Part shown: piece by piece, positions 7,818 to 16,258 of the stretch
How positions within the stretch are numbered: position 1 is the first letter of the stretch
How the letters are laid out: every line of letters starts with the position of its first letter
Origin: a virus
Strand: one strand, 5' to 3'
IMG/VR virus record: IMGVR_UViG_3300038360_000191
Span: 1 to 35,519 of that record
DNA length: 35,519 nucleotides
Program-made: the position numbers and the translations under genes
Notes under the pieces: generated by a model
The model's database searches: none
Seen by the model: the letters and a program-made list of their open reading frames with translations, nothing else
What the model was told of the DNA's origin: nothing

Positions 7818-9859
7818 TGTGCTGGTTGTGCCTGCTGTTGCTGCATCTGTTCTGCAAGTGCCTGGAGTTCCTGGGCATGGTTCTGGACAAATGCTTTGAC
7901 TGCTCTATCTTCCGGGGCTGCTTCTGCCAGCATGTTCAATACCATGAATGTAGCTTCGGGATTCTCGGCCCACATCTGTTCAAGAGCCTGCATCTTCTCA
8001 TCTTCATCCTCTATCTGCATTATCTCTTCTGCCCTGGCCTGTACTTCTTCCTGGATCCGGGCTTCTTCTTCGGGATCGCCCTGCTGTTCCTGTGCCTGTC
8101 GCTGTTTGGCAACATATTCCTTCGCTCGTTTCTTATCTTCGAGTGTTGGAGCCAGGTCAATAAGATGTTCAATAGAAATCCCACCCCGTTGAAATAATGC
8201 TACTGCCTCTTCAAATAACGCTTGTTTATCTACCGGGAGCATTGATGCTTGTTTAACAGTGATGTTAAATCGCATATTTCTCCCCTCCTGGGGATTGAAT
8301 GGCTGGAATTGTTCGTTTCCACCCTCATCATCTTCTACTTGCTGTAGGATTGGATCGTCTGAGTACAGATGTTGGACTATATCGGCACAGTGCTTATAGA
8401 AATCTTCCACGAATGTCACAATGTCCTCAACCTTCGGCTGTACTCTGCCACCGGATTGGACAATAAGAGCCTTCTCCTTTTCTCCACTGGATTGGCTGGA
8501 TGATTGGAGCCCTCTGAATGAATCCGTGGTTCCCTGGACTAAATCAGCATCATCTTTGAGTAATCCTATCATGTTGTAAACAAATGCTGCAATGGGATCC
8601 GGGGTATGCAGTTGGATGCCCCCTATTTTATTTACCGGAATTCTTTCTCCTGGTCCTGGTGCATAGGCATTGGCTGGATCAGACAGGAAAGCCTCAATGA
8701 CTTCCATAAATGGATTCCCGAAATACTCAGTGTTATCAAGTGCATTGGATATCAGCTGATTGATCGCTTTCATGTGCGGTTCTATCGCTTTGCCCTCTGA
8801 TCTACCAAATAGCTTTCCTGTTTGTGGGAGCCCGGATACAACAAACTCCGGCCCATCTATATACGGACATGGATAATCCTGGATAATCCAATCTTTGTGA
8901 CCTTTGACTATCGTGAGGACTCGGCCATTTTCAAATTTCGGTCTTGTTTTCGTAACCATCTCCGGCTCGTCGTTCTCATCCTTGATCTTCTGCCCCTCTT
9001 TATCAAGTTTATAATCTTCGTATTCTTCCAGGGTATAGTCTGTTGTGTGATACTCTAATACCAGGGATCCACCATTGACATCATCCTCCGTATCTCCTAC
9101 TGCTCCCTCTGCATCTTTGATAGGGGTGTTATCAGTTTGCTGTGTCTCTCTGAATTGCTTGAGGTTGTTAACTGATCCCATGGACTTAACTTTGATTCCA
9201 TAAGTATTGAATATTTGATCCACGGTCATTACCACACAGCGGAAATATGACAGCTTTTTATTCACATCCCTGGGTGACAATAGATTTGGGTCAGGGAGAA
9301 AGCCATAAATATCATCAGGTTCCGGTTCTATCTCTTGGGTGTCGGGGTTAAATGGGACATGGTAACAGGTTGTACCCTTTATGCCATATTCAAGGATCCC
9401 CTGGCGTAGCTTGCTCTTCATCTTGGTTTCTTCCCATACCCTGACAAGTTCACGCTTTAAGCCTTTCGCATATTCAACCGCTGCCTCCATCTCTTCCCGT
9501 TTTGTGTATCGTGGGTCCGGTTTTATCTCTGGCCGTGGTGTTCCTGTTGTCATTGCTGCTGCAAGGGTCTGAGTTACTTCAAATAACATGTTCGATTGAA
9601 ACTCTGCCATCCTGGTAGCCACTCCATGCCTTCCATCCCAGGCATCTGTATTCTCATAAGCTACCCATTTATTCCAATCTGCGATAACTTTGCTGTCATT
9701 GAGGTGCTTGCGGAATGAATCATGTGTTGCCAGGACCCAATTATATAAAGTTTGGTCCTCGTATGGTTTCCCATCTACCGGCCTTTTCTTTCTGTCTTTC
9801 TCATCTAATTTTATCGTGCCACTATTAACTTTGAGGGCTTCCATTGCATTGGCTACCAT
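7814..9859 (-). CDS. Portal protein
   Basis: A 681-residue protein directly downstream of the large terminase. It shows the layout of large P22/T7-type portals: a helical N-terminal region (VANAMEALK to RMAEFQSN), a central beta-rich wing and stem with FGRSEGKAIEPHMKAINQL (about residues 345-363), and PGPGERIPVN and GGIQLHTPDP in the clip/stem part. A long helical, glutamine-rich C-terminal tail (from about 590: KRQAQEQQGDPEEEARIQEE) resembles the barrel of P22-type portals. The portal is the dodecameric DNA gate at one capsid vertex where terminase docks. The start overlaps the upstream gene by 7 nt. Confidence 0.88.
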   Translation of the reverse strand: MVANAMEALKVNSGTIKLDEKDRKKRPVDGKPYEDQTLYNWVLATHDSFRKHLNDSKVIADWNKWVAYENTDAWDGRHGVATRMAEFQSNMLFEVTQTLAAAMTTGTPRPEIKPDPRYTKREEMEAAVEYAKGLKRELVRVWEETKMKSKLRQGILEYGIKGTTCYHVPFNPDTQEIEPEPDDIYGFLPDPNLLSPRDVNKKLSYFRCVVMTVDQIFNTYGIKVKSMGSVNNLKQFRETQQTDNTPIKDAEGAVGDTEDDVNGGSLVLEYHTTDYTLEEYEDYKLDKEGQKIKDENDEPEMVTKTRPKFENGRVLTIVKGHKDWIIQDYPCPYIDGPEFVVSGLPQTGKLFGRSEGKAIEPHMKAINQLISNALDNTEYFGNPFMEVIEAFLSDPANAYAPGPGERIPVNKIGGIQLHTPDPIAAFVYNMIGLLKDDADLVQGTTDSFRGLQSSSQSSGEKEKALIVQSGGRVQPKVEDIVTFVEDFYKHCADIVQHLYSDDPILQQVEDDEGGNEQFQPFNPQEGRNMRFNITVKQASMLPVDKQALFEEAVALFQRGGISIEHLIDLAPTLEDKKRAKEYVAKQRQAQEQQGDPEEEARIQEEVQARAEEIMQIEDEDEKMQALEQMWAENPEATFMVLNMLAEAAPEDRAVKAFVQNHAQELQALAEQMQQQQAQPAQ

Positions 9860-10059
9860 TGTTGTTTAACCTTCTCATCTTTCTTCTTCACCGTGGGTTT
9901 CAGGGGGATATTCTCCACCTTTTTAATGACGTTTCCGGCAAAGCTGTTGTGTTTTATATACCTATCCATAGTTACATTGATAGCTTTGGCTACTATGATG
10001 CCTGAAGCTACTATAGCTATAGAGATAGGTATGCTTATCATCAATACGTTTATTACCAT
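9853..10059 (-). CDS. Small membrane-anchored protein
   Basis: A 68-residue protein with one N-terminal hydrophobic stretch (MVINVLMISIPISIAIVASG, residues 1-20) and a lysine-rich C-terminal half. It is wedged between terL and the portal gene with 7-nt overlaps on both sides; both junctions use an ATGGTAA or ATGGTAG arrangement. Such tight placement argues that it is translated. Function unknown; a membrane tether for head assembly would be speculation. Confidence 0.6.
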   Translation of the reverse strand: MVINVLMISIPISIAIVASGIIVAKAINVTMDRYIKHNSFAGNVIKKVENIPLKPTVKKKDEKVKQQW

Positions 10060-11678
10060 CGTGCCACTTTCTTTTTAGTGTTGAAAACTTCATCCAATAC
10101 TCTTTCCTGCTCCCTCTGCTGGAATGTCTGCCTGGGAGGAGGTGTACTGGTGCATACTCCATATCTTATTACATCCGGGAAATCCTTATACTTCTCTACT
10201 ATAATCCCGGTGCCTACTGCTTTATCTGCTGCTGCCTTGGTTACTTCCATCTTCCTGATATAATGCGATAGCCCGTTCCAGGTGTGATAACAGGTGTTCC
10301 ATATTATTAATCCTGGCTCAATATTGGGATCATTGGGTACCGGCATGTCCCTGAAAGCCTCCCTAACCATCCTGTGCCCATACTGAATCTCTGTCTCTGC
10401 ACCTGATATGCTGTAGGATTCTTTGAAATTGAATGGATAGTCTGCCTTTTTACCGGCTTTTGCGTACAGTGTTGCGAAATTTGTGTCTCCCCTGGTCTGC
10501 CATCCAAACCTTTTGTCCAGGACTCTGCCTACATTCCGGCCTTTAGGTTGAATAAATGGGTGTAGATTCTCCATTGCGATCCAATCCCGGACCTCTTCGC
10601 TGGTAGTTCGCTTCCCGTGCATCTTCCAGAATGGGGACTTTTTGCTCCTGGGGTATTCATCAAATATTATTCTTCGACCATCTGGATTAATCGCCATCCA
10701 TATGCTTGCTGAATATCTGCCATCGTGGGGATCCACAATCTGTAATAGCTTGGCTTCGGGATGTATCGGGAATTCATCAGGATCCCGGAAGTGCCTCGCT
10801 TTGCTTATATTACTGCCATAAATCGACCTGGAGAAGTACATAAACTTTCCCTTGGCCCTGGCTGCGTACTCATCATCGTCATAATCTGCAACCATAGAAT
10901 CAATAATGCCAGCCTCTAAGTGTCCCCTTATCCCTCTCTTTTGGCAAGCATCATATACCTCTGCATCTAAATGATGGTATCCACCTCTGTCATTTTCTGC
11001 TCCCTCGGCAACTTCATCGATTATATATGGATCACAATACAGCGGAGTCATAGGTAATAAGATGATACAGCCCATTCTACGACGTGATTTAATAGCCTTC
11101 CATATATTTTCCGGGCATGGTTCATCGAGGATAACAATACCCACGTCAGCTGATTCAAATGTCTTGGGATCCTGGTCGAATGTCTTGAGGTGTACTAAAA
11201 ACTCATCATTAAACTTAAATTCGCTCGTATAAGGCTTTCCACCCTTGTTCCCGACATAAGTGCCCATCTTGGCAAGTTTCTCGATCTCAGGCACCACTTT
11301 GTTCTTGAGTGCGTCTGCTGTGCAACAGTACCATGCATGTTTTGGATATGGGAAGTTTTTGAATAATGGTTGGTCAAACCATCCGTTTTGAGGCCCATAG
11401 ATGAAATTCATTAAAATTTGGATGGAGGTTGTGGTCTTGCCTACACCATTGGCATAAGTTACCAGGATCACCGGGGTATCTACATCCTGGTTGCATGTAG
11501 CCACTGTGTTGATAAATTCTTCTTGTTTGCCGTTGGGACAGTAAAATTCAAGTGGTTTGCTTTTATAGGAATGTACAAAGGCAATGAATTCCTTCTCTGT
11601 ATATACTCCCTTGGCCACCAGGTCAGCCATCATATAAGGGTGAAGTTTGTTTTTAGTTAGCTGGCTCGATTGCAGCAT
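10053..11678 (-). CDS. terL: Terminase large subunit
   Basis: A 541-residue packaging motor and nuclease. The ATPase half holds a Walker A site YANGVGKTT at residues 75-83, a Walker B IVILDEP at 181-187, and a likely coupling motif MTPLYCD near 210. The nuclease half begins with LLQIVDPHDGRYSASIW (D317) and IIFDEYPR (D340), the acidic positions expected of an RNase H-like headful nuclease. TerL pumps DNA through the portal and cuts the concatemer. It follows the small terminase with a 26-nt overlap and precedes the portal region. Length is normal for the family. Confidence 0.93.
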   Translation of the reverse strand: MLQSSQLTKNKLHPYMMADLVAKGVYTEKEFIAFVHSYKSKPLEFYCPNGKQEEFINTVATCNQDVDTPVILVTYANGVGKTTTSIQILMNFIYGPQNGWFDQPLFKNFPYPKHAWYCCTADALKNKVVPEIEKLAKMGTYVGNKGGKPYTSEFKFNDEFLVHLKTFDQDPKTFESADVGIVILDEPCPENIWKAIKSRRRMGCIILLPMTPLYCDPYIIDEVAEGAENDRGGYHHLDAEVYDACQKRGIRGHLEAGIIDSMVADYDDDEYAARAKGKFMYFSRSIYGSNISKARHFRDPDEFPIHPEAKLLQIVDPHDGRYSASIWMAINPDGRRIIFDEYPRSKKSPFWKMHGKRTTSEEVRDWIAMENLHPFIQPKGRNVGRVLDKRFGWQTRGDTNFATLYAKAGKKADYPFNFKESYSISGAETEIQYGHRMVREAFRDMPVPNDPNIEPGLIIWNTCYHTWNGLSHYIRKMEVTKAAADKAVGTGIIVEKYKDFPDVIRYGVCTSTPPPRQTFQQREQERVLDEVFNTKKKVARW

Positions 11679-12276
11679 CGGATACTGTAAGTTCCTCTGT
11701 TTTGTTATACTTCTCTAACATGGCTCTTGCTGTTTCTGCCTGCTGTTCGTGGTACGCTTCTTCCATAACTTCCCTGGGAGTTAGGTCCAGGACCTTATCA
11801 GTGAACATTGCCAGGTATCGGCCCAATAGTTCCAGGCCCTTCAGCTTGTCATTGGTCTTGATCTTCTTGAGATATTCATATTCGTCTGCGGATCCCTCTT
11901 TACCATTCACAATCTTGGAGAGAGTGACTTCCATACTTGCAACTGCTGCTGCGGTGTCCCTGGGGAGTAGGTGAATAGGGATAAGTTCCCCTTTATCATC
12001 AAATAAATCCTGAGTATTTAGAAAAGCAATCTTCATTATCTCCCGGATCACATCTTCTACGGTTACGTCATGCTTATCCATAGCCCTCTGTCTTAGCTCT
12101 TCAAGTCTTGTTGTAATCTTGCTGTTGTTTGACAACTCAAAGGCGTTCCTGTTGATCGTTGTATCTTTCATTTTTTTTGTGTTATATGCTATGCGGTACG
12201 CATCGGAAAGAGATTTACCCTCAACTACCTTCTGACAGAATATCTCTTGTTTGTCGGTCAGTCTATTTTTTGCCAT
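11653..12276 (-). CDS. terS: Terminase small subunit
   Basis: A 207-residue protein with the N-terminal pattern of the Terminase_2 family: LTDKQEIFCQKVVEGKSLSDAYRIAY (residues about 6-31), a helix-turn-helix that recognises the packaging site. KITTRLEELRQRAMDKHDVTVEDVI and a helical oligomerisation region with a charged tail follow. It lies immediately upstream of terL, as usual. The ATG is preceded by an AGG site and overlaps the upstream gene by 14 nt. Confidence 0.9.
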   Translation of the reverse strand: MAKNRLTDKQEIFCQKVVEGKSLSDAYRIAYNTKKMKDTTINRNAFELSNNSKITTRLEELRQRAMDKHDVTVEDVIREIMKIAFLNTQDLFDDKGELIPIHLLPRDTAAAVASMEVTLSKIVNGKEGSADEYEYLKKIKTNDKLKGLELLGRYLAMFTDKVLDLTPREVMEEAYHEQQAETARAMLEKYNKTEELTVSDAAIEPAN

Positions 12277-12568
12277 ATTTCCTGCCTTCTATCCCTCTAA
12301 TAACAGTCTCCCTGGGAATATTTAGGTGCTGCTCTATTATCGTGTGCTTTTGTTTTAATGTCAGGTCAGTGTATTCAAGTGCTACGGCCATTCCCTGTAT
12401 AGTTGGGAACAGAAGGTTATAGGCACATGCCGGGCATATTTCCCTGGGTTTTCCAAAGGTCGGCATATATCCCGGAGGGTAATAATCCGTCTTGCCTCCG
12501 CTTATACCCGTCTGCCAGCCCCATCCACATCCTACGGTATTATTGCAGATTGATACCGATTCTGACAT
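12263..12568 (-). CDS. Cysteine-containing small protein at head of late operon
   Basis: A 101-residue protein from the ATG at 12568; a GTG at 12586 in frame is the alternative, and neither has an ideal ribosome site. The N-terminal half has CNN...GCGWGW and CPACAYN, a possible four-cysteine zinc site. The C-terminal half has KQKHTIIEQHLNIPRETVIRGIEGRKYG, which looks like a helix-turn-helix. A DNA-binding role at the start of the late operon is plausible but inferred. It overlaps terS by 14 nt. Confidence 0.65.
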   Translation of the reverse strand: MSESVSICNNTVGCGWGWQTGISGGKTDYYPPGYMPTFGKPREICPACAYNLLFPTIQGMAVALEYTDLTLKQKHTIIEQHLNIPRETVIRGIEGRKYGKK

Positions 12569-12663
12569 GCCATAATTTAATACCACCTAATAATTTATTT
12601 TTTAATAATAAAAGATATGCTATATTTCACCGTCGGGAAATACATGAATAAATACTACATTAA
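12569..12663. promoter_or_regulatory. AT-rich divergent promoter region
   Basis: This 95-bp gap separates the minus-strand late operon from the single plus-strand gene. It is very AT-rich (TTTATTTTTTAATAATAAAA). For the minus strand, TTGTAA (12670-12675 on the complement) lies 17 nt from TATTCA. For the plus strand only weak boxes such as TATGCT near 12616 are visible. The divergent arrangement makes at least one promoter likely, but no box is strong. Confidence 0.45.
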
Positions 12664-12855
12664 ATGTTTACAAAAGAGAAAACTTCTGCTGATATCAGAA
12701 ACTATCGCAAGGAATACCTTGATAAATCTACCGAAGATTACATGCGATCTTGTTGCATGTCACGAGAAGAAGCGAGTCGAAGGGCTTTAGCGGATTGGAA
12801 GAGGTATCAGGAACCTCTTATGGAGAGGGCAAGGGGATTGTCTCAAGAAATGTAA
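12664..12855 (+). CDS. Lone plus-strand small protein
   Basis: A 63-residue, charged, mainly helical protein (YRKEYLDKSTEDYMR, SREEASRRALADWKRYQE) with two adjacent cysteines at residues 30-31. It is the only convincing plus-strand gene in the window. Its stop codon runs straight into a perfect 10-bp terminator hairpin, which supports expression. The ATG directly follows a TAA in the same frame and I see no Shine-Dalgarno site, so translation may be leaderless or weak. Being divergent from the late operon, it could be a regulator, but no DNA-binding motif is certain. Confidence 0.6.
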   Translation: MFTKEKTSADIRNYRKEYLDKSTEDYMRSCCMSREEASRRALADWKRYQEPLMERARGLSQEM

Positions 12856-12880
12856 AAAGCCGGTTGTTACACCGGCTTTT
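12855..12880. terminator. Bidirectional rho-independent terminator
   Basis: Perfect 10-bp arms AAAAGCCGGT (12855-12864) and ACCGGCTTTT (12871-12880) around a 6-nt loop, with T runs on both strands. It ends the plus-strand gene and also the long minus-strand early operon that converges on it. Confidence 0.9.
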
Positions 12881-12936
12881 CTGTTTTCAGGTTAGTTTCA
12901 TGATAACCTCCTCTGAATAAATTTTGCAATGGGAAT

Positions 12937-12953
12937 TTTAGGTGTGACCTAAA
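12937..12953. repeat. Perfect 7-bp palindrome downstream of RHH gene
   Basis: TTTAGGT and ACCTAAA are separated by 3 nt. It lies 2 nt beyond the stop of the ribbon-helix-helix gene. It may be a weak terminator hairpin for the early operon or a binding site for that protein. Confidence 0.45.
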
Positions 12954-12954
12954 G

Positions 12955-13089
12955 TTATTTTACATACTCCTTTATCAGTTGGATCATTACTTCCCTCATG
13001 GTCTTGCCCTTGGAAGCACACTTGGTTTTGAATTTCTCCCATAACTTTACATCCATGCCGTTAATTTGATATTTTTTAGACTTGGCCAT
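12955..13089 (-). CDS. Ribbon-helix-helix small DNA-binding protein
   Basis: A 44-residue protein (MAKSKKYQINGMDVKLWE at the start) with a short strand KYQINGMD, then helix VKLWEKFKTKCASKG and helix MREVMIQLIKEYV. This matches the minimal Arc/CopG ribbon-helix-helix fold, which binds operators as dimers. The ATG overlaps the upstream stop as TAATG. It is the last gene of the early operon and has a palindrome just beyond its stop. Regulation of nearby promoters is inferred. Confidence 0.75.
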   Translation of the reverse strand: MAKSKKYQINGMDVKLWEKFKTKCASKGKTMREVMIQLIKEYVK

Positions 13090-13364
13090 TAATAATCCTC
13101 CTCATCCATTGTTTCCCCACAGTAAGCAGTATCAAAATACTCATCCTTGCGATAAGGATAATTCCCTGATACTCCATTGTAGCAATCATCACAGTAGATG
13201 CCGGTATATATGCCGTAAATGTCTGCTCTTGCCCAATGGTGATACTTAATCTCCCCTGCCTTAAAACCTTCGTCACATTCCTCACCACATCCCCTGCAAA
13301 CGGCTGGAATAGGGTCCTCCAGCCGTTCATTGAATCTATCATCCATATTGTTGAAATTACTCAT
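13089..13364 (-). CDS. Small cysteine-rich zinc-binding candidate
   Basis: A 91-residue acidic protein with CRGCGEEC (residues about 23-30) and CDDC (about 58-61), plus a later single cysteine. The two pairs could hold a zinc ion. Aromatic residues are abundant (Y and W). It overlaps its neighbours by 1-4 nt at both ends. No family recognised. Confidence 0.7.
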   Translation of the reverse strand: MSNFNNMDDRFNERLEDPIPAVCRGCGEECDEGFKAGEIKYHHWARADIYGIYTGIYCDDCYNGVSGNYPYRKDEYFDTAYCGETMDEEDY

Positions 13365-13906
13365 GACTTCTTCCCAAACATGGATTCACAGCTTAACCGC
13401 ATAACTTCCCTTTCACTGAGGCCAAGTTTTCTATTTAGAGCATCTACACACTCTTTAGCATGGTTATAGTCAGTACCATACCTATAATCGGTTTTATAGT
13501 ATCCCTTCTCCCCATCCTTGACGATACAGGGGATATACTCCCCGTTATCATCCTTCTCTGTCTCAATAATGACATAAGCCACTAATTGAGGTTTTTGATA
13601 ATTGGGATTGATCTTTCCGGTGATGTGATTAGATACATCATCAGCCAATCTTATCAGCCCTACTCCAACAAAGCCATTCATATCAATAACCACGTCTATC
13701 AGGTCCACAAGCGTGAGCCCTCTATTCTCTATCAGGGTTTTGATTTCTTCCTTGGTGATGGGTATTTTCTTTTCTATTTCGGCCTTGGTCGCTATTGCAT
13801 CATCTTTATCATCAGTGTAGTATGTTTTTACCTCGTCAACTACACCATTCTCTATCCATTGAACAGCATACTCTTCATCTTTTTTTACGATTTTAATTTC
13901 TACCAT
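13361..13906 (-). CDS. Hypothetical protein
   Basis: A 181-residue protein from the ATG at 13906, which has GAGGG 4 nt upstream; an upstream start at 13951 lacks a site and would overlap the preceding gene. It starts with a beta hairpin (MVEIKIVKKDEEYAVQWIENG). A helical middle (ITKEEIKTLIENRGLTLVDLIDVV) and another beta region (PQLVAYVIIETEKDDNGEYIPCIV) follow. No catalytic motif seen. It is cotranscribed with the two small downstream genes. Confidence 0.75.
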   Translation of the reverse strand: MVEIKIVKKDEEYAVQWIENGVVDEVKTYYTDDKDDAIATKAEIEKKIPITKEEIKTLIENRGLTLVDLIDVVIDMNGFVGVGLIRLADDVSNHITGKINPNYQKPQLVAYVIIETEKDDNGEYIPCIVKDGEKGYYKTDYRYGTDYNHAKECVDALNRKLGLSEREVMRLSCESMFGKKS

Positions 13907-13913
13907 GATTCCC

Positions 13914-14420
13914 TCAAAAATTAAGATTAGTGTTGAATATCTGTTCCCCATCTTTCAATTCAGCTTTTATCTCATTCATAGCTTTCCCTAATGCTCCTTG
14001 CCCTCTTGGATGTTTTAAAAGCTGTGCTATTGTGAATCCTTTCCATGTCATTGTATTGTAATTATAGCAGTTGACTCCGTAAACAATCCCTTTCTCACAA
14101 TCCTTCATCATGGCCTTTTGGAACTTATTCTTTCGGTGCTCTTCGATTAGATCATCAACAACACTATCTAAAGTAGATTTAATTTCAAAAGGCTCTCCAA
14201 AGTCGGTGCAGATTCTACTTCTCATCAGGAAACATGCCTCTTCAGCTTCTCGCATTAATTCCTTACAGCCATCATAGTGGTGAATATAAGAGCATCCACC
14301 ACGGCCATCATTCTTGGCGTGAGCAAACTTTTTATTGTCTGCATATACATCAGCCATAAACATTGTTGTTTCCTCGCTGAAAGTTTCGTTGATTTTGACG
14401 TTCTTTAAAGTTATTTGCAT
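13914..14420 (-). CDS. Hypothetical protein
   Basis: A 168-residue protein with a good ACGAGG ribosome site. It begins with a beta segment (MQITLKNVKINETFSEETTMFMADVYADN), then GRGGCSYIHHYDGCKELMREAEEAC, an area with four cysteines and two histidines, and ends in helices. It resembles small phage proteins of unknown role. Downstream genes follow within 8 nt. Confidence 0.75.
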   Translation of the reverse strand: MQITLKNVKINETFSEETTMFMADVYADNKKFAHAKNDGRGGCSYIHHYDGCKELMREAEEACFLMRSRICTDFGEPFEIKSTLDSVVDDLIEEHRKNKFQKAMMKDCEKGIVYGVNCYNYNTMTWKGFTIAQLLKHPRGQGALGKAMNEIKAELKDGEQIFNTNLNF

Positions 14421-14621
14421 TTTTTCCTCGTGTTATTTATTGTTCAAATTTCCCTACCCATATTTTAAGAGCAAAGAAATGACACTTGCAACACATAAAT
14501 ATGTTATCTCCCACCTGGCTGTCTTATTTTGTTTTCTACTGATTGCGGATCCGTGATGGTGTCCTTTTACTAAATTGTTGTTTTTATTGACTTGTTGATT
14601 TTGGGTTATTTGTGGACATGG
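14421..14621. other. Noncoding gap
   Basis: About 200 bp with no convincing gene. On the minus strand a 19-codon frame (14437-14496) begins behind AGGTGGGAG and contains CCKCH, but its length gives no confidence. The region is AT-rich near 14560-14620 and may hold a promoter for the 14420 gene; no clear -35/-10 pair or hairpin stands out. Confidence 0.4.
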
Positions 14622-15116
14622 TTATCCTGGAAAGTAAAAACTTATCCCTATGGGCCCATTGTATCCCTTGGAAAAGTGAACCGCCCCTATTGCGTTACCC
14701 ATAGGAAACTTTAATACTGAGCCAGTACCGTAATACCGGATGTGCTTAATTCCACCATACTCTTTTATCTCCAGGAGCAGCCCATAAGCATTGAATATTT
14801 TATGAACAGGGACAATATAAACAATCTCATCCGCAATTTTTAAGCTGTGCTTCATCCAATCCCTTAATATCGTGTATGGGGGATTGCTTATTATCCAATC
14901 AACCGGAGTAGTCCATTCGAAAAAATCTTTGCCCTCCCGGATCTCGCACCATTCGGATCCCGGCATTAGATTATGAAAGGCTCCCTCACCTTTACATGGA
15001 TCGAGCATCTTCCCTGTTGGTTTGAACCACTCTACTGTATCCTTTGCACACCATTCCGGTGTGAGTACAACATCACTTGGGTTATGGTCTATGCCAAAAA
15101 GATTTTGTTGCACCAT
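14622..15116 (-). CDS. N6-adenine-type DNA methyltransferase (small)
   Basis: A 164-residue SAM-dependent DNA methyltransferase candidate. The SAM-binding motif I is DPCKGEGAF (residues 39-47) and the catalytic motif IV is NPPY (78-81), the form used by N6-adenine and N4-cytosine enzymes. A target-recognition domain is too small to be obvious, as in minimal phage methylases. It lies just downstream of a second, beta-class methyltransferase gene, so the pair may protect phage DNA from host restriction. Recognition sites cannot be read from sequence. Confidence 0.85.
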   Translation of the reverse strand: MVQQNLFGIDHNPSDVVLTPEWCAKDTVEWFKPTGKMLDPCKGEGAFHNLMPGSEWCEIREGKDFFEWTTPVDWIISNPPYTILRDWMKHSLKIADEIVYIVPVHKIFNAYGLLLEIKEYGGIKHIRYYGTGSVLKFPMGNAIGAVHFSKGYNGPIGISFYFPG

Positions 15117-15132
15117 TGTTTACTTTGAGGTT

Positions 15133-15903
15133 TTACGTGTTACCATTAAATCCGTTTATTATTAATTGATGGGTGTTAGTTCTTCTTACTGCAGTATCGA
15201 AATGTTCCTTCATTAATTCAATCCCAATAAAATTACGGTTTAGGTTATTACATGCTACGCCAGTGGTCCCTGACCCCATAGTAAAGTCTAATACTGTCTC
15301 ACCCGGTTTTGTGTATGTCTTGATTAGGTATTCCATTAATGCTACGGGTTTTTGGGTGCTATGTACGCATTTTGATGAAGCAACTTTTTGAATAACTATT
15401 GACAGTGTGTTAGGATACTTTAATGTATTCCCTTTATTGTCATGATATTTACATGATTGATTTTTATAAACTTCGCTGTTCTTGATCTCTCTATTTACTC
15501 CCTCTGAATGTAGTGGTGCCCCTTGCTCCATTATAGGATAATAATTAATCTTTTTACCAAAAATGGATATTACTTCATGCCTGCCCATGGGTTTTCTTTC
15601 TGCATTTAAATGTCCGGTCTTTAATACTTTGTCCCATATCCAATCATATTTGTAGTTCTTAATATTACTCATCCTCAAGGTGCTGCTGAATGGTTCGCTA
15701 CCAAACAGAGCAATCGCACCATTTGGCTTAATAAGTCTGTTTAAATGCCTCCACATTGGTTTGAATGGTATCACGATATCCCACTTGCAAGCAGTAGTAC
15801 CATAAGGAATATCAGCAAGGACCATATCAACACTACTATCATGGAGGTGATCCATGGCTACCAGGCAATCACCATGAATGAGTCTTAATTCATTTACTTC
15901 CAT
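15133..15903 (-). CDS. Beta-class DNA methyltransferase
   Basis: A 256-residue enzyme from the ATG at 15903, which overlaps the upstream stop as TAATG; a GTG 24 nt upstream lacks a ribosome site. Motif IV DIPYG is at residues 31-35, ahead of HSTQKP (181-186) and the SAM motif I DFTMGSGTTG (206-215). This circular order (IV before I) marks the beta class, which includes many N6-adenine and N4-cytosine phage methylases. DIPY in place of the common DPPY is a known variant. It probably modifies phage DNA. Confidence 0.9.
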   Translation of the reverse strand: MEVNELRLIHGDCLVAMDHLHDSSVDMVLADIPYGTTACKWDIVIPFKPMWRHLNRLIKPNGAIALFGSEPFSSTLRMSNIKNYKYDWIWDKVLKTGHLNAERKPMGRHEVISIFGKKINYYPIMEQGAPLHSEGVNREIKNSEVYKNQSCKYHDNKGNTLKYPNTLSIVIQKVASSKCVHSTQKPVALMEYLIKTYTKPGETVLDFTMGSGTTGVACNNLNRNFIGIELMKEHFDTAVRRTNTHQLIINGFNGNT

Positions 15904-16250
15904 TAGGTATTCTTTGACGCTTTCCACAGCTTAATGAATTCATCCCGTGGCATTACTTCTCCGCTAACTTTATAAACATCTCCATAGTCAAATGTTATTT
16001 GGTAGTCACCATCCATATTATATGCACAGCTTACCACTACAACTTTACAAAAATCGAATGTGCCAATGCCTGATATATTCAGAATACTCTCAACCTCCTC
16101 CCTGGTAGAATACAGCTCTATTGCAGCTTTGAATAGCTCTGTGAATTCTTTAGCTATTTGCCGTACATCCCATATCCCTGTCACGCCCTTATAACAGACT
16201 ATTTTATCTATTGCTTGTACAACTACCTCGTCGAATTCTTTCTCGTTCAT
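15903..16250 (-). CDS. Hypothetical protein
   Basis: A 115-residue protein beginning MNEKEFDEVV with a helical N-terminal half and a beta C-terminal half (CKVVVVSCAYNMDGDYQITFDYG). A GAGGT site precedes the ATG. Its stop overlaps the methyltransferase start. No family recognised. Confidence 0.7.
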   Translation of the reverse strand: MNEKEFDEVVVQAIDKIVCYKGVTGIWDVRQIAKEFTELFKAAIELYSTREEVESILNISGIGTFDFCKVVVVSCAYNMDGDYQITFDYGDVYKVSGEVMPRDEFIKLWKASKNT

Positions 16251-16258
16251 GTTACCTC

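Noticed and set aside
7826-8197. 123-codon plus-strand frame opposite the portal C-terminus
   Set aside because: Leucine- and cysteine-rich mirror of the glutamine- and glutamate-rich portal tail; no ribosome site or promoter.
14437-14496. 19-codon minus-strand frame with CCKCH behind AGGTGGGAG
   Set aside because: Too short for any coding evidence; may be chance.
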